This document shows, piece by piece, positions 8,638-16,494 of a stretch of 26,937 nucleotides of DNA (positions are counted from its first letter, which is position 1; every line of letters begins with the position of its first letter). This stretch comes from an uncultured Collinsella sp. GTDB lineage: Bacteria; Actinomycetota; Coriobacteriia; Coriobacteriales; Coriobacteriaceae. The DNA is taken from contig CABQHZ010000016.1 in NCBI GenBank assembly GCA_902464175.1, positions 1 through 26,937 of the forward strand. The letters run 5' to 3'. The position numbers were made by a program, and so were the translations under genes. The notes beneath the pieces were generated by a model that saw only the letters and a program-made list of their open reading frames with translations, was not told where the DNA came from and did no database searches.

Positions 8638-8682
8638 TCGTCGGGCACTAGCTCGCGTCGCCACGCGCAACGCTCATCGCAC

Positions 8683-8718
8683 AAGCGCCTCTCGGCATCG
8701 GCTGAGAGGCGCTTTTTT
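8683..8718 (+). terminator. Intrinsic terminator of asnS
   Basis: An 11-bp stem AAGCGCCTCTC (8683-8693) / GAGAGGCGCTT (8704-8714), with a 10-nt loop and a six-T run, 46 bp past the stop codon. Confidence 0.92.
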
Positions 8719-8892
8719 CAACAGCATCCGTCAAGCTTTTGGCAAGGTTTTGGTCAGTTAGGCAGGGTTGTTGAAAACTCGACCCGCCGTTTGCCGGCAA
8801 CCATCGACCGTCCAAGGCGCCACGCGTCCTTGGCCAGGCTCCGCGCCCTAGGCTCTGATCTGCCATCACCAAAAAGAAAGGACGTGGGCGCT

Positions 8893-9681
8893 ATGACCGA
8901 AGCCGTTGTTGAAAACTACGAGACCACGACCAGGGGCTCCGCCTCGATGGCAGCCTATCGCGCCGTGCGCATCCTGCAGCTTTTGAGCGAGAACACCGGC
9001 GAGGACAAGGCGCTGCTTTCCGACGAGCTGGTCGAGCTCCTCGCCCATCCCGACGACCCCGCCCGCATGCCCATCTCGGCGGCACGCCGCAGCATCTATA
9101 CCTCGATATCCGCACTTCGTCACGCCGGATACGAAATCGACTATAAACGCGGCGTGGGCTATCGGCTCCTCACCCGCCCGCTTGCTGACGAGGAGATCAT
9201 ACGGCTCCACGGCATGGTCATGCGCAACCGATCGACGCCCATAGCCATTCGAAAGAGCATGGCGCAGCACCTGGTCGCCATGGCGAGCGCCGATGTTCGC
9301 GGCTACCTCGATATGCCCGAACCGGCACCGGCCACCAACGACGCGCCCGTCAAGACAACGCGTCCGCGCCCCAAGCGTATCGACACGTGCGAGCTCGTCG
9401 AACAGGCTATCGACCATGGAACAACTGTCAGCTTTGATATCTCAAACGTCCTGACCCGAGGCGAAACCGAGGTGGTGCGGATGACGGTCCGGCCCTTTGC
9501 CATCAGGCAACGCGATGGCGTCTCGTATCTGCTGGGAACGGTCTACGACACCCGAGGCGCCGATGACACCCTGCGCACCGTTGAGGTCAGCCGCATGAGA
9601 AACGTCAGCACGCGTTTGCTCGACGGCAAGAAACTCTTTGCCGCGCTAGATGAAGAAGACAGTCCCGCGCCCGCAGCGTAA
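8893..9681 (+). CDS. WYL-domain-type transcriptional regulator
   Basis: A 262-residue cytosolic DNA-binding protein. The N-terminal half (about 18-95) is a winged-helix region (AAYRAVRILQLLSENTGE, then SAARRSIYTSISALRHAGYEI followed by KRGVGYRL), like the HTH_11/DeoR-type domains of WYL regulators. After a basic Pro-rich linker (RPRPKR) comes a beta-rich C-terminal part (TVSFDISN, MTVRPFAIRQRDGVSYLLGTV, LRTVEVSRMRNV) that fits the WYL ligand-sensing domain, although the tripeptide itself is not conserved. The ATG at 8893 is chosen; GTG three codons earlier is nearer to AAAGGAC and is possible. It stands alone between asnS and the ABC transporter, so control of the transporter is only a guess from position. 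Confidence 0.78.
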   Translation: MTEAVVENYETTTRGSASMAAYRAVRILQLLSENTGEDKALLSDELVELLAHPDDPARMPISAARRSIYTSISALRHAGYEIDYKRGVGYRLLTRPLADEEIIRLHGMVMRNRSTPIAIRKSMAQHLVAMASADVRGYLDMPEPAPATNDAPVKTTRPRPKRIDTCELVEQAIDHGTTVSFDISNVLTRGETEVVRMTVRPFAIRQRDGVSYLLGTVYDTRGADDTLRTVEVSRMRNVSTRLLDGKKLFAALDEEDSPAPAA

Positions 9682-9749
9682 GCCCCGTTGCCGTCCGTCG
9701 TTCCTCAGCACCGCCCATCCGGTTCAGTATTAAAAAACCCGCCAGGTTA

Positions 9750-9777
9750 TTGTAAAAATGGACATCGGCGTTACTAT
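9750..9777 (+). promoter_or_regulatory. Promoter of the ABC importer genes
   Basis: TTGTAA (9750-9755), a 16-bp spacer and TACTAT (9772-9777). Directly after it, CACTTGCACT (9783-9792) and AGTGCAGTG (9800-9808) can form a hairpin with one bulge, placing a stem at the start of the transcript or an operator next to the promoter. Confidence 0.55.
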
Positions 9778-9840
9778 AGTCCCACTTGCACTTTTTCCTA
9801 GTGCAGTGTTTCCAGCCATTTTTATACTGGGGGTAATGAT

Positions 9841-10821
9841 ATGAAGGACATCACCATCAGCCGCAGGAGCCTTCTTGTCTCCGCTGGCCTGCTCGCGCTC
9901 GCCCCGCTCGCCGGATGCGGCGGCAACTCTGGTTCCGGCTCCGCTGCCGCCGGTTCCGACTACACCATCGGCGTTCTGCAGCTCACCGAGCACTCCGCGC
10001 TCGATGCCGCCAACGACGGCTTCGTCAAGGCCATCAAGAAGAGCGGTCTCAAGGTCAAGATCGACCAGAAGAACGCCCAGAACGACCAGTCCACGTGTAA
10101 GTCCATTGCCGACAAGTTCGTAGGCGACGGCGTCAACCTGATCTATGCCATCGCTACGCCCGCCGCGCAGGCTGCCGCCGGCGCCACCGCTGATATTCCC
10201 ATTGTTGGCTGCGCCATCACCGACTACGCCGCTTCCGGCCTGGTCCAGGACAACGACAAGCCCGGCACCAACGTCACGGGCGCTTCCGACCTCACCCCGG
10301 TCGCCGAGCAGCTCGAGATGATGCAGAAGGTCCTGCCCGACGTTAAGAAGGTCGGCCTGCTCTACTGCACCGCCGAGTCCAACTCCGACGTCCAGATCAA
10401 GGCCACCAAGAAGGAACTCGACAAGTTGGGCCTCGAGTACACTGACTTCACCGTCTCGAGCTCCAACGAGATTCAATCCGTCGTCGAGTCTGCCGTGGGC
10501 AAAGTCGACGCGCTGTACTCTCCCACCGACAACACCATCGCCGCGGGTGCCTCGCAGGTCGGCCAGATCTGCAAGGAGAACAAGCTCCCCTTCGTGACTG
10601 GCGAGGAGGGCATGTGTAAGGCCGGCGGTCTGTTCACCCTCTCCATCAACTATGAGGACCTGGGCTACGCTGCAGGCGAGATGGCCGTCAAGATCTTGAA
10701 GGGCGAGGCCAAGCCCGAGGATATGCCGATCAAGCACCTCTCGAGCAAGGACCTGGTCGTCGTCAAAAACGACGAGATGGCCGAGGCTCTGGGTATCGAC
10801 CTTTCCGCTCTGGACGAATAA
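9841..10821 (+). CDS. ABC importer substrate-binding lipoprotein (TrpX-like)
   Basis: A 326-residue solute-binding protein anchored outside the membrane. The lipoprotein signal is clear: a basic start (SRRS), a hydrophobic stretch and the lipobox LAGC with Cys26, then a Gly/Ser-rich tether. The mature part fits the ABC_sub_bind family: YTIGVLQLTEHSALDAANDG, NAQNDQSTC, LIYAIATPAAQAA, and the later KKVGLLYCTAESNS and ALYSPTDNTIAAGA. Members with this gene order in Firmicutes are linked to tryptophan, tyrosine or other aromatic amino-acid uptake (TrpX); the substrate here is unproved. The ATG at 9841 follows GGGGGT. Permease and ATPase genes follow, after a hairpin at 10893 that may lower read-through. 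The family is secure. Confidence 0.9.
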   Translation: MKDITISRRSLLVSAGLLALAPLAGCGGNSGSGSAAAGSDYTIGVLQLTEHSALDAANDGFVKAIKKSGLKVKIDQKNAQNDQSTCKSIADKFVGDGVNLIYAIATPAAQAAAGATADIPIVGCAITDYAASGLVQDNDKPGTNVTGASDLTPVAEQLEMMQKVLPDVKKVGLLYCTAESNSDVQIKATKKELDKLGLEYTDFTVSSSNEIQSVVESAVGKVDALYSPTDNTIAAGASQVGQICKENKLPFVTGEEGMCKAGGLFTLSINYEDLGYAAGEMAVKILKGEAKPEDMPIKHLSSKDLVVVKNDEMAEALGIDLSALDE

Positions 10822-10831
10822 CGCCATGCGC

Positions 10832-10875
10832 GATAACGCGTCTAGGGCCCGCACGCGCGCCACAGCTGCGTTATC
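10832..10875 (+). repeat. Inverted repeat after the lipoprotein gene
   Basis: GATAACGC (10832-10839) pairs with GCGTTATC (10868-10875) around a GC-rich loop (GGGCCCGCACGCGCGCC). It lies 11 bp after the stop codon and could protect the 3' end of the lipoprotein message. No T-run follows. Confidence 0.4.
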
Positions 10876-10892
10876 CAATATCTGAGTCATTG

Positions 10893-10921
10893 GGGCGAAC
10901 GCTAAAGACCGGCGTTCGCCC
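10893..10921 (+). terminator. Terminator-like hairpin inside the ABC importer locus
   Basis: A perfect 10-bp stem GGGCGAACGC (10893-10902) / GCGTTCGCCC (10912-10921) followed by TGCTTGTTTC. Its place between the binding-protein and permease genes suggests partial termination, which would give more lipoprotein than permease. TATTAT at 10979-10984 may restart transcription, but it lacks a good -35. Confidence 0.55.
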
Positions 10922-11024
10922 TGCTTGTTTCAGGTAAACAAAACGTCTGTCCACCGCTCTTTTATGCATTGGTACCGCTATTATGGAAAATCACGTGTCC
11001 ACCCTATCCTAGGAGGTATGAAGC

Positions 11025-11948
11025 ATGCTCATTGCATTGCAGGGCGCCGTTTCGCAGGGCGTCCTCTGGGGCATTATGGTGCTTGGCGTGTTTATCACGT
11101 TCCGCCTGCTCGACATCCCCGATATGACCTGCGACGGCAGCTTTGCCCTCGGCGGCTGTGTTTGCGCCGTGCTCATCGTCAACAATAACGTCGACCCCTT
11201 GCTCGCCGTGCTGGTCGGCATGTGCGCCGGCGCCATCGCGGGCGCCGTCACGGGCATCTTGACCACCGTCTTTGAGATTCCCGCGATTCTCGCCGGAATC
11301 CTGACGCAGATCAGCCTGTGGTCCATCAACCTGCGCATCATGGGCAAATCCAACACGCCCATCCTTGCCAAGGGCACCATCTTCTCATCCGTCAGCCACA
11401 TGACGGGCCTGCCGCAGTCCACTGTTGCCATTATCCTGGGCATTGTGCTGGCCGTGGCCATCGTCGCCATCCTGTACTGGTTCTTTGGCACCGAGATCGG
11501 CTCGGCGCTGCGCGCCACCGGCAACAACGAGTACATGATCCGCGCCCTGGGCGTCAACACCAACTCCACCAAGATGATCGCCCTCGTGCTCTCCAACGCC
11601 CTTATCGGCCTTTCGGGTGCGCTCATCTGCCAGAGCCAGAAGTACGCTGACATTGGCATGGGCACCGGCGCCATCGTTATCGGTCTTGCCGCCATTGTTA
11701 TCGGCGAGGTGCTCGGCCGCCTGCTGCCCGGCGGTCTGACGCAGTTTAGCGTCCGCTTGGCCTCCGCAGTCTTTGGCTCCGTGGTCTACTTCCTCATCCG
11801 CGCCATCGTGCTGCAGCTGGGCATGGACGCCAACGACATGAAGCTGCTCTCCGCCGTGATCGTCGCCGTGGCCCTGTGCGTGCCCGTGGTTTGGGAGCGC
11901 TATAAGCTCCGCAGCTCCTACACGAAGGGAGATGAGGCAGATGCTTAA
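11025..11948 (+). CDS. ABC importer permease (TrpY-like)
   Basis: A 307-residue integral membrane protein with about eight to nine hydrophobic helices, which carries the substrate bound by the lipoprotein across the membrane. It resembles the BPD_transp_2 permeases (LivH/RbsC type): FRLLDIPDMTCDGSFALGG near the N terminus, GTEIGSALRATGNNEYMIRALGVN in the cytoplasmic coupling loop, and later GIGMGTGAIVIGLAAIVIGE, here cited as separate short stretches. The ALGVNT segment is the place where the ATPase docks. The start at 11025 has AGGAGG 7 bp ahead. The stop overlaps the next start, so permease and ATPase are translationally coupled. The family is secure; substrate as for the lipoprotein. Confidence 0.92.
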   Translation: MLIALQGAVSQGVLWGIMVLGVFITFRLLDIPDMTCDGSFALGGCVCAVLIVNNNVDPLLAVLVGMCAGAIAGAVTGILTTVFEIPAILAGILTQISLWSINLRIMGKSNTPILAKGTIFSSVSHMTGLPQSTVAIILGIVLAVAIVAILYWFFGTEIGSALRATGNNEYMIRALGVNTNSTKMIALVLSNALIGLSGALICQSQKYADIGMGTGAIVIGLAAIVIGEVLGRLLPGGLTQFSVRLASAVFGSVVYFLIRAIVLQLGMDANDMKLLSAVIVAVALCVPVVWERYKLRSSYTKGDEADA

Positions 11949-12735
11949 GCTCTCGCACGTCAAAAAGACCTTTAACAAGGGCACCGTCACCGAGAAGCGC
12001 GCTCTTACCGGCGTCGACCTCACTCTGAATGATGGCGACTTTGTAACCGTGATTGGCGGCAACGGCGCCGGCAAGTCCACGCTGCTCAACATGATCGCCG
12101 GCGTGTATCCGCTCGATTCGGGCGTTATCGAGCTCGACGGCAACGATATCTCGCGTCTGAGTGAGTCGCAGCGCGCCAAGTACCTGGGCCGTGTGTTCCA
12201 GGACCCCATGCGCGGCACCGCAGCAGACATGCAGATTGCCGAGAACCTGGCTCTCGCCAAGCGTCGCGGTCAGCGCCGCGGTCTTTCGTGGGGCGTCACC
12301 AAGGCCGAGAAGGACGAGTACGTTGAGCTGCTCAAACGCCTGGATCTTGGCCTGGACACACGCCTCAACGCCAAGGTCGGTCTGCTCTCGGGCGGCCAGC
12401 GCCAGGCACTCACCCTGCTGATGGCCACGCTCACCAAGCCGCGCCTGCTGCTGCTCGACGAGCACACCGCGGCCCTCGATCCCAAAACGGCATCGAAGGT
12501 GCTCAATCTGACCGAGGAGATCGTCGACGAGAACCACCTGACCACGCTCATGGTCACGCATAACATGAACGACGCCATCCGTCTGGGCAATCGCCTAATC
12601 ATGATGCACGAGGGGCACGTGATCTACGACGTGGCCGGCGACGAGAAAAAGTCGCTCACCGTCGCCGACCTGCTCCAGAAGTTCGAGGAGGTTTCGGGCG
12701 GCGAGCTCGCCAACGACCGCATGCTGCTGAGCTAA
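11941..12735 (+). CDS. ABC importer ATP-binding protein (TrpZ-like)
   Basis: A 264-residue cytosolic ATPase powering the importer. Walker A is GGNGAGKST (39-47), the signature is LSGGQRQ (149-155), and Walker B is LLLLDEH with Asp173 and Glu174, followed by the D-loop ALDP and the H-loop MVTHN. The ATG at 11941 is preferred because GAAGGGAG ends 9 bp before it; an ATG three codons earlier touches that ribosome site. Either start overlaps the permease stop at 11946-11948. The C-terminal end (SLTVADLLQKFEEVSG) is usual for this subfamily. Two tandem terminators follow at 12744 and 12809. Identification as the partner of the two preceding genes is secure. Confidence 0.93.
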   Translation: MLKLSHVKKTFNKGTVTEKRALTGVDLTLNDGDFVTVIGGNGAGKSTLLNMIAGVYPLDSGVIELDGNDISRLSESQRAKYLGRVFQDPMRGTAADMQIAENLALAKRRGQRRGLSWGVTKAEKDEYVELLKRLDLGLDTRLNAKVGLLSGGQRQALTLLMATLTKPRLLLLDEHTAALDPKTASKVLNLTEEIVDENHLTTLMVTHNMNDAIRLGNRLIMMHEGHVIYDVAGDEKKSLTVADLLQKFEEVSGGELANDRMLLS

Positions 12736-12743
12736 CACCTTGG

Positions 12744-12785
12744 AAAACCACCACAAAGGGGACAGGCACCTTTGTGGTGGTTTTT
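12744..12785 (+). terminator. Dispersed hairpin repeat, copy 1 (after ABC ATPase)
   Basis: A perfect 16-bp stem AAAACCACCACAAAGG (12744-12759) / CCTTTGTGGTGGTTTT (12769-12784), with loop GGACAGGCA and a TTTTT end. It is 8 bp past the stop codon. The same element recurs at 13651 and 16368. Confidence 0.85.
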
Positions 12786-12808
12786 GTTAACCCTTATATC
12801 GAGCACAG

Positions 12809-12841
12809 AAGCCCGTCTGAATTTGATCGGACGGGCTTTTT
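12809..12841 (+). terminator. Second, tandem terminator before mscS
   Basis: Stem AAGCCCGTC (12809-12817) / GACGGGCTT (12830-12838), with a 12-nt loop and then TTT. It isolates the mechanosensitive channel gene from the ABC locus. Confidence 0.8.
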
Positions 12842-12884
12842 GGTGGGTATCATGGTTGGACGATCATTAGGAGGTTTTCCCTAC

Positions 12885-13652
12885 ATGGAATTGTTTGAGC
12901 CGATTCTTCATTTCTTTACGCAACGATGGGTCCATAACATCATCTGGGCCGGCATCTTGGCCATCGGCACCGCCGTTGCCGCCAAGGTCGCGTCCAAGAC
13001 CCTGCACCATCTACTCAACCGTGATGACAATCCGCTTCCGTCATCGAGCATCTTCATCAACATCGCGCGCGCCGTTATCTGGATGATCGGCGGCAGCTTT
13101 ATCCTCGACAACTGCTTTGGCATTAACGCAAACGCCCTCGTCGCCGCTCTTGGCGTCGGCGGCATCGCCATCTCGCTGGGCTTTCAGGACACGCTCTCAA
13201 ACCTCATCGGCGGCATGCAGGTGACGTTTATGGGCATCATCAAGCCCGGCGACAACATCGAGGTCGGCGGCGTGTCGGGCGTGGTCCAGGACATCACCTG
13301 GCGCCATACGACCATCGAAGACGCCTGCGGGCAGACCATCATCGTCCCCAACTCCAACATCTCCAAGAACACGCTCGTGCACTTGATGCCCTTTGGGCGC
13401 GTCGCCGTACCCGTCGCGGTCAAAGACACGTCCAAGTGGGCCTCCCTTGACGCGCTGGCAGACGAGCTCACGAGCACCACCAAAACGGCTGTCTCGCCCA
13501 TCTCGGGCTTTGACAAGGAGCCCTATGTGCTCTTTAGCGAGATCGGCGACTTTGGTATCAAGGGCAAGATCATCTTTATCGTCAGCGACGACAGCACCAC
13601 CTTCACGGCAGCCGACGCCTGCATCCGCGCCATCGCCCCCATCATCGCCTAA
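12885..13652 (+). CDS. Small-conductance mechanosensitive channel (MscS family)
   Basis: A 255-residue membrane channel that opens under membrane tension and lets solutes out after osmotic downshock. There are three N-terminal helices (about 15-40, 60-80 and 88-115). The pore helix is Gly/Ala-rich (LVAALGVGGIAISLG) and leads into FQDTLSNLIGGMQV. The beta domain follows (IIKPGDNIEVGGVSGVV, IIVPNSNISKNTL), then an alpha/beta C-terminal domain. This is the minimal MscS build, near the 286 residues of the E. coli protein but a little shorter at the C terminus. Start 12885 has AGGAGG 10 bp ahead; the frame extends upstream into the terminator region and is not used there. The stop codon overlaps the hairpin repeat at 13651. 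Confidence 0.93.
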   Translation: MELFEPILHFFTQRWVHNIIWAGILAIGTAVAAKVASKTLHHLLNRDDNPLPSSSIFINIARAVIWMIGGSFILDNCFGINANALVAALGVGGIAISLGFQDTLSNLIGGMQVTFMGIIKPGDNIEVGGVSGVVQDITWRHTTIEDACGQTIIVPNSNISKNTLVHLMPFGRVAVPVAVKDTSKWASLDALADELTSTTKTAVSPISGFDKEPYVLFSEIGDFGIKGKIIFIVSDDSTTFTAADACIRAIAPIIA

Positions 13653-13691
13653 AACCACCACAAAGGGGACAGGCACCTTTGTGGTGGTTTT
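13651..13691 (+). terminator. Dispersed hairpin repeat, copy 2 (after mscS)
   Basis: The same 16-bp stem and GGACAGGCA loop as copy 1 (arms 13651-13666 and 13676-13691), beginning inside the mscS stop codon and ending in TTTT. A terminator built from the dispersed repeat. Confidence 0.85.
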
Positions 13692-13745
13692 GCATCGTGG
13701 TACCATGGTTGATATCGTTGTTTAAACGACTAAAGGAGCGAATCC

Positions 13746-15662
13746 ATGGAAGAGGCCTATCGTCAAGCACGCAAGCGCGGCGAGCAGGGGCGCCGTCGCG
13801 CCATCAGCCAAAGCGAACACCCGTATCTCACGGATCTCGATAGCCTCGTTGCCCAGCTTCCCTGCGGCCAACGCGAGAACATCGGCCTGAGGGACATCCC
13901 GCTCGAGATGGTCGTCGGTACGGTTACCAAGGGCCGTCAGTCCGCCTTTTCGTGCAACTTTATGCCGCTACTGCCGTTTAACACCGAATTCGCCCGCAAG
14001 TGGTCCAACCTTTACGACATCCAGGTGACCGAAGGCTATCGCGACCCCATCATCGTCACCGAGTTCATGCATCGGTTTTACGTCCAAGAGGGTAACAAGC
14101 GCGTCAGCGTCCTCAAATTCCTGGATGCCCCAACGATTTCGGCCAAGGTCACCCGTCTCTACCCCGGCAAGTGGGATTCCGTCGAGAGCCGCCTCTACGG
14201 CGAGTTCTGCGCGTTTTGGTACGTCTGCCCCCTGTATGAGATCGAGTTCTCGCGCGAGGGCAGCTACGAGACGCTCGCTAAGATGCTCGGCCAAAACCTG
14301 ACCGAAAAGTGGCCGCAGAAAAAAGTCGACTACCTGCGCCACACCTTCTTGCTCTTTAAGCGCGCCTACCTTCGCGCCGGCGGCGACCACCTGGACATTA
14401 CGCCCGCCGACGCCATGCTCGTCTATCTCAACGTGTACAACCAGGACCGCCTGCTGGACACGCCGACGGACATCGTCGTAAACCGCCTGTGCAAGATTTG
14501 GCGCGAGCTGGTCATTGCCGGCAAAAGCGACGAGGAGAAGGTCGATCTTGTCGAGGCGCCGCAGCCCAACGAAGAAGAGGCGCCCGCCAAGTCGACCTCC
14601 GGCGTGCTCAACTTCTTTATGGGCAAGACCGTCTACTCTGAGGCCAACCCCCTGCGCATCGCCTTTATCCACGAATTCCCCTGCGCCACGTCGAGCTGGG
14701 ACAGCCTGCACGACCAAGGGCGTCAATATCTCGATGAGCACTTTGGCGGTATCGTGCGCACCGAGGCGCTTGAGGACTGCCACGATCCGGACGCGTTCTA
14801 CGCTGCGGTAGAGACGGCCGTCAAGCACGGAGACAAGGTAATCTTCTCGACTTCGCACCGCCTGATGGAATACACGCTCAGGGCTGCCGTCGAGTATCCC
14901 CAGGTACGGTTCCTCAATTGCTCCATCGGCCTGCCCCATCAAAGTGTTCGCTCGTATTTTGGAAAGATGTACGAGGCAAAGTTCCTGCTGGGCGCCCTTG
15001 CGGCAAGCATGGCGGACAACCATCGCATTGGCTACCACGCGTCGGTCTTTGCGTCGGGCGCGCTTAGCGAGATCAACGCCTTTGCGATTGGCGCCTCGCT
15101 GCTCGACCCCCGTGCGCAAATTATCCTGACCTGGGGCGATGTGCCCGCCGGAGGCCTTGCCGAGGCCATGTGCCGCGAAGGTGTGAGCGTCATGACCGGC
15201 GCTGACATGTCAAAGTCGCTCGAAGACCCTACGGCCTACGGACTCCACCGTCTGGTCGATGACAAAGTCGTCGGCATCGCCATGCCGGTATGGAACTGGG
15301 GCCGATACTACGAGCTTATCGTGCGAAGCCTGCTGCATGGCACCTGGGATGAGACCAGTGACGACAGTCAGGTTCGCGCCGTCAACTACTGGTACGGCAT
15401 GAGCTCGGGCGTTATCGACATTCGCTATGCTCCGGGCCTGCCCTATCAGACGCGCAAACTGGTGCAGCTGCTCCGCAATGGCATCGTAGAGGGTTCCATC
15501 AACCCCTTTGGCGGCGAGCTTCATAGCCAAGACGGCGTGGTGCAGATCGAAGGCTTTCCCCCACTGCCGAGCACGCAAATCGTCGAGATGGACTGGCTGG
15601 CCGACAACGTGGTAGGCACGATACCGCAGCCCAACGATGAGCCGAAAGTCCGCGCCCTATGA
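13746..15662 (+). CDS. ParB-like domain fused to BMP/PnrA-type binding domain
   Basis: A 638-residue protein with no signal peptide or lipobox, so it should be cytosolic. The N-terminal part (about 40-140) contains YRDPIIVTEFMHRFYVQEGNKRVSVLK, cited as PIIVTE and QEGNKRVSVLK (114-124), which matches the dGnhRv signature of ParB/Srx-like domains. A helical middle (about 150-290) leads to a C-terminal domain (about 301-620) like basic-membrane-protein/PnrA nucleoside-binding lipoproteins: LRIAFIHEFP, SWDSLHDQGRQYLDEH, VIFSTSHRLMEY, EAKFLLGALAASMA and IILTWGDVPAG. Such domains normally sit outside the cell as transporter subunits. Here one may sense a nucleoside-like ligand inside. Start 13746 follows AAAGGAGCG. 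It overlaps the phosphoesterase gene by 4 bp. Domain calls are by eye; the function is unknown. Confidence 0.8.
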   Translation: MEEAYRQARKRGEQGRRRAISQSEHPYLTDLDSLVAQLPCGQRENIGLRDIPLEMVVGTVTKGRQSAFSCNFMPLLPFNTEFARKWSNLYDIQVTEGYRDPIIVTEFMHRFYVQEGNKRVSVLKFLDAPTISAKVTRLYPGKWDSVESRLYGEFCAFWYVCPLYEIEFSREGSYETLAKMLGQNLTEKWPQKKVDYLRHTFLLFKRAYLRAGGDHLDITPADAMLVYLNVYNQDRLLDTPTDIVVNRLCKIWRELVIAGKSDEEKVDLVEAPQPNEEEAPAKSTSGVLNFFMGKTVYSEANPLRIAFIHEFPCATSSWDSLHDQGRQYLDEHFGGIVRTEALEDCHDPDAFYAAVETAVKHGDKVIFSTSHRLMEYTLRAAVEYPQVRFLNCSIGLPHQSVRSYFGKMYEAKFLLGALAASMADNHRIGYHASVFASGALSEINAFAIGASLLDPRAQIILTWGDVPAGGLAEAMCREGVSVMTGADMSKSLEDPTAYGLHRLVDDKVVGIAMPVWNWGRYYELIVRSLLHGTWDETSDDSQVRAVNYWYGMSSGVIDIRYAPGLPYQTRKLVQLLRNGIVEGSINPFGGELHSQDGVVQIEGFPPLPSTQIVEMDWLADNVVGTIPQPNDEPKVRAL

Positions 15663-16369
15663 AAATCCTTGCCATAGCCGATACCGAAGAACGATGCCTA
15701 TGGGAGTGCTTTCGCAAGGAGCGCTTTGAGGGTGTCGACCTGATTTTGTCCGCTGGCGACCTGGACCCGGACTATCTTGAGTTTTTGGTTACGGTCATCA
15801 ACAAGCCGCTCATCTACGTGCGTGGCAACCACGATGACCGCTACGCACGTCATGCACCGGGCGGCTGTATCTGTGTCGAAGACTCCGTGTACGTGTATCG
15901 CGGCGTCCGCATTGCGGGGCTTGGCGGCTCCATGCGCTATCGAGACGGTGCCAATATGTACACCGAGCGCGAGATGACCAAGCGTATGCGCAAGCTGTCC
16001 CGCAAAGTGAGGATGGTCGGCGGCTGCGATATCTTGCTCACCCATGCACCCGCCGCCGGCGTGGGCGATCTGGAGGATCTGCCACATCGAGGATTCAAAT
16101 GCTTTAACACAGCGCTCGAATCCTGGAACCCCGACTACATGGTGCACGGGCATGTGCACCAATGCTATGGTTGCGACTTTCAGCGTAAGCGCCAGCATGC
16201 ATGCGGGACAACGATCATCAACGCCTGCGGCTATACGCAGTTTGAGCTGGATGAAGCGCGCTACCCCATCCGTGGCTGGCAGGCAGCTTGGCTCAATTCG
16301 CAAACCATGCGCCGCGAGCTCAAGCGCCACGAGGCCATCGAGTCCTCAACCGCCAGAACACCCTGGTAA
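15659..16369 (+). CDS. Metallophosphoesterase (YfcE/MJ0936-like)
   Basis: A 236-residue cytosolic phosphoesterase with the calcineurin-like metal-binding motifs in order: Asp8 (IADTEE), Asp34 (SAGDLD), GNHD (56-59), His129 in LLTHAP, and GHVH (164-167). The first motif is usually D-x-H; here the histidine is replaced (DTE), and Glu10 may stand in as a metal ligand. The ATG shares ATGA with the stop of the preceding ParB-like/BMP gene, so the two are translationally coupled and probably work together, perhaps on a nucleotide-derived ligand (inference). The C-terminal 40 residues are basic and look like an extension. A degenerate copy of the hairpin repeat begins at the stop codon. The family is sure; the substrate is unknown. 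Confidence 0.88.
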   Translation: MKILAIADTEERCLWECFRKERFEGVDLILSAGDLDPDYLEFLVTVINKPLIYVRGNHDDRYARHAPGGCICVEDSVYVYRGVRIAGLGGSMRYRDGANMYTEREMTKRMRKLSRKVRMVGGCDILLTHAPAAGVGDLEDLPHRGFKCFNTALESWNPDYMVHGHVHQCYGCDFQRKRQHACGTTIINACGYTQFELDEARYPIRGWQAAWLNSQTMRRELKRHEAIESSTARTPW

Positions 16370-16406
16370 CCGCCACAAAGGGGACAGGCACCTTTGTGAT
16401 GGTTTT
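16368..16406 (+). terminator. Dispersed hairpin repeat, copy 3 (degenerate)
   Basis: Arms AACCGCCACAAAGG (16368-16381) and CCTTTGTGATGGTT (16391-16404), with the same GGACAGGCA loop and a TTTT end. One G-U pair and one C-A mismatch separate it from copies 1 and 2, while the central 25 nt are identical in all three. Confidence 0.75.
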
Positions 16407-16419
16407 GGCCCGAGAAAGC

Positions 16420-16458
16420 AAGAAACCCGGTCCTGCACGAAGCAGAACCGGGTTTCTT
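16420..16458. terminator. Bidirectional terminator between phosphoesterase gene and rplA
   Basis: A 12-bp stem AAGAAACCCGGT (16420-16431) / ACCGGGTTTCTT (16447-16458) plus an inner CTGC/GCAG. It has T-rich ends on both strands and lies 37 bp past the rplA stop, so it ends the minus-strand ribosomal operon and backs up the plus-strand one. Confidence 0.85.
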
Positions 16459-16494
16459 TAGCAATGCTTGCTTTGCTCAGGCAGTAACTGACAG

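Noticed and set aside
7162..8670. A 502-codon minus-strand open frame opposite asnS
   Set aside because: Antisense shadow; asnS has a promoter, ribosome site and terminator on the plus strand.
9730..10890. A 386-codon minus-strand open frame opposite the lipoprotein gene
   Set aside because: Antisense shadow; the plus-strand gene has a signal peptide, lipobox and ribosome site.
13968..15119. A 383-codon minus-strand open frame opposite the ParB-like/BMP gene
   Set aside because: Antisense shadow; no ribosome site and no family pattern.
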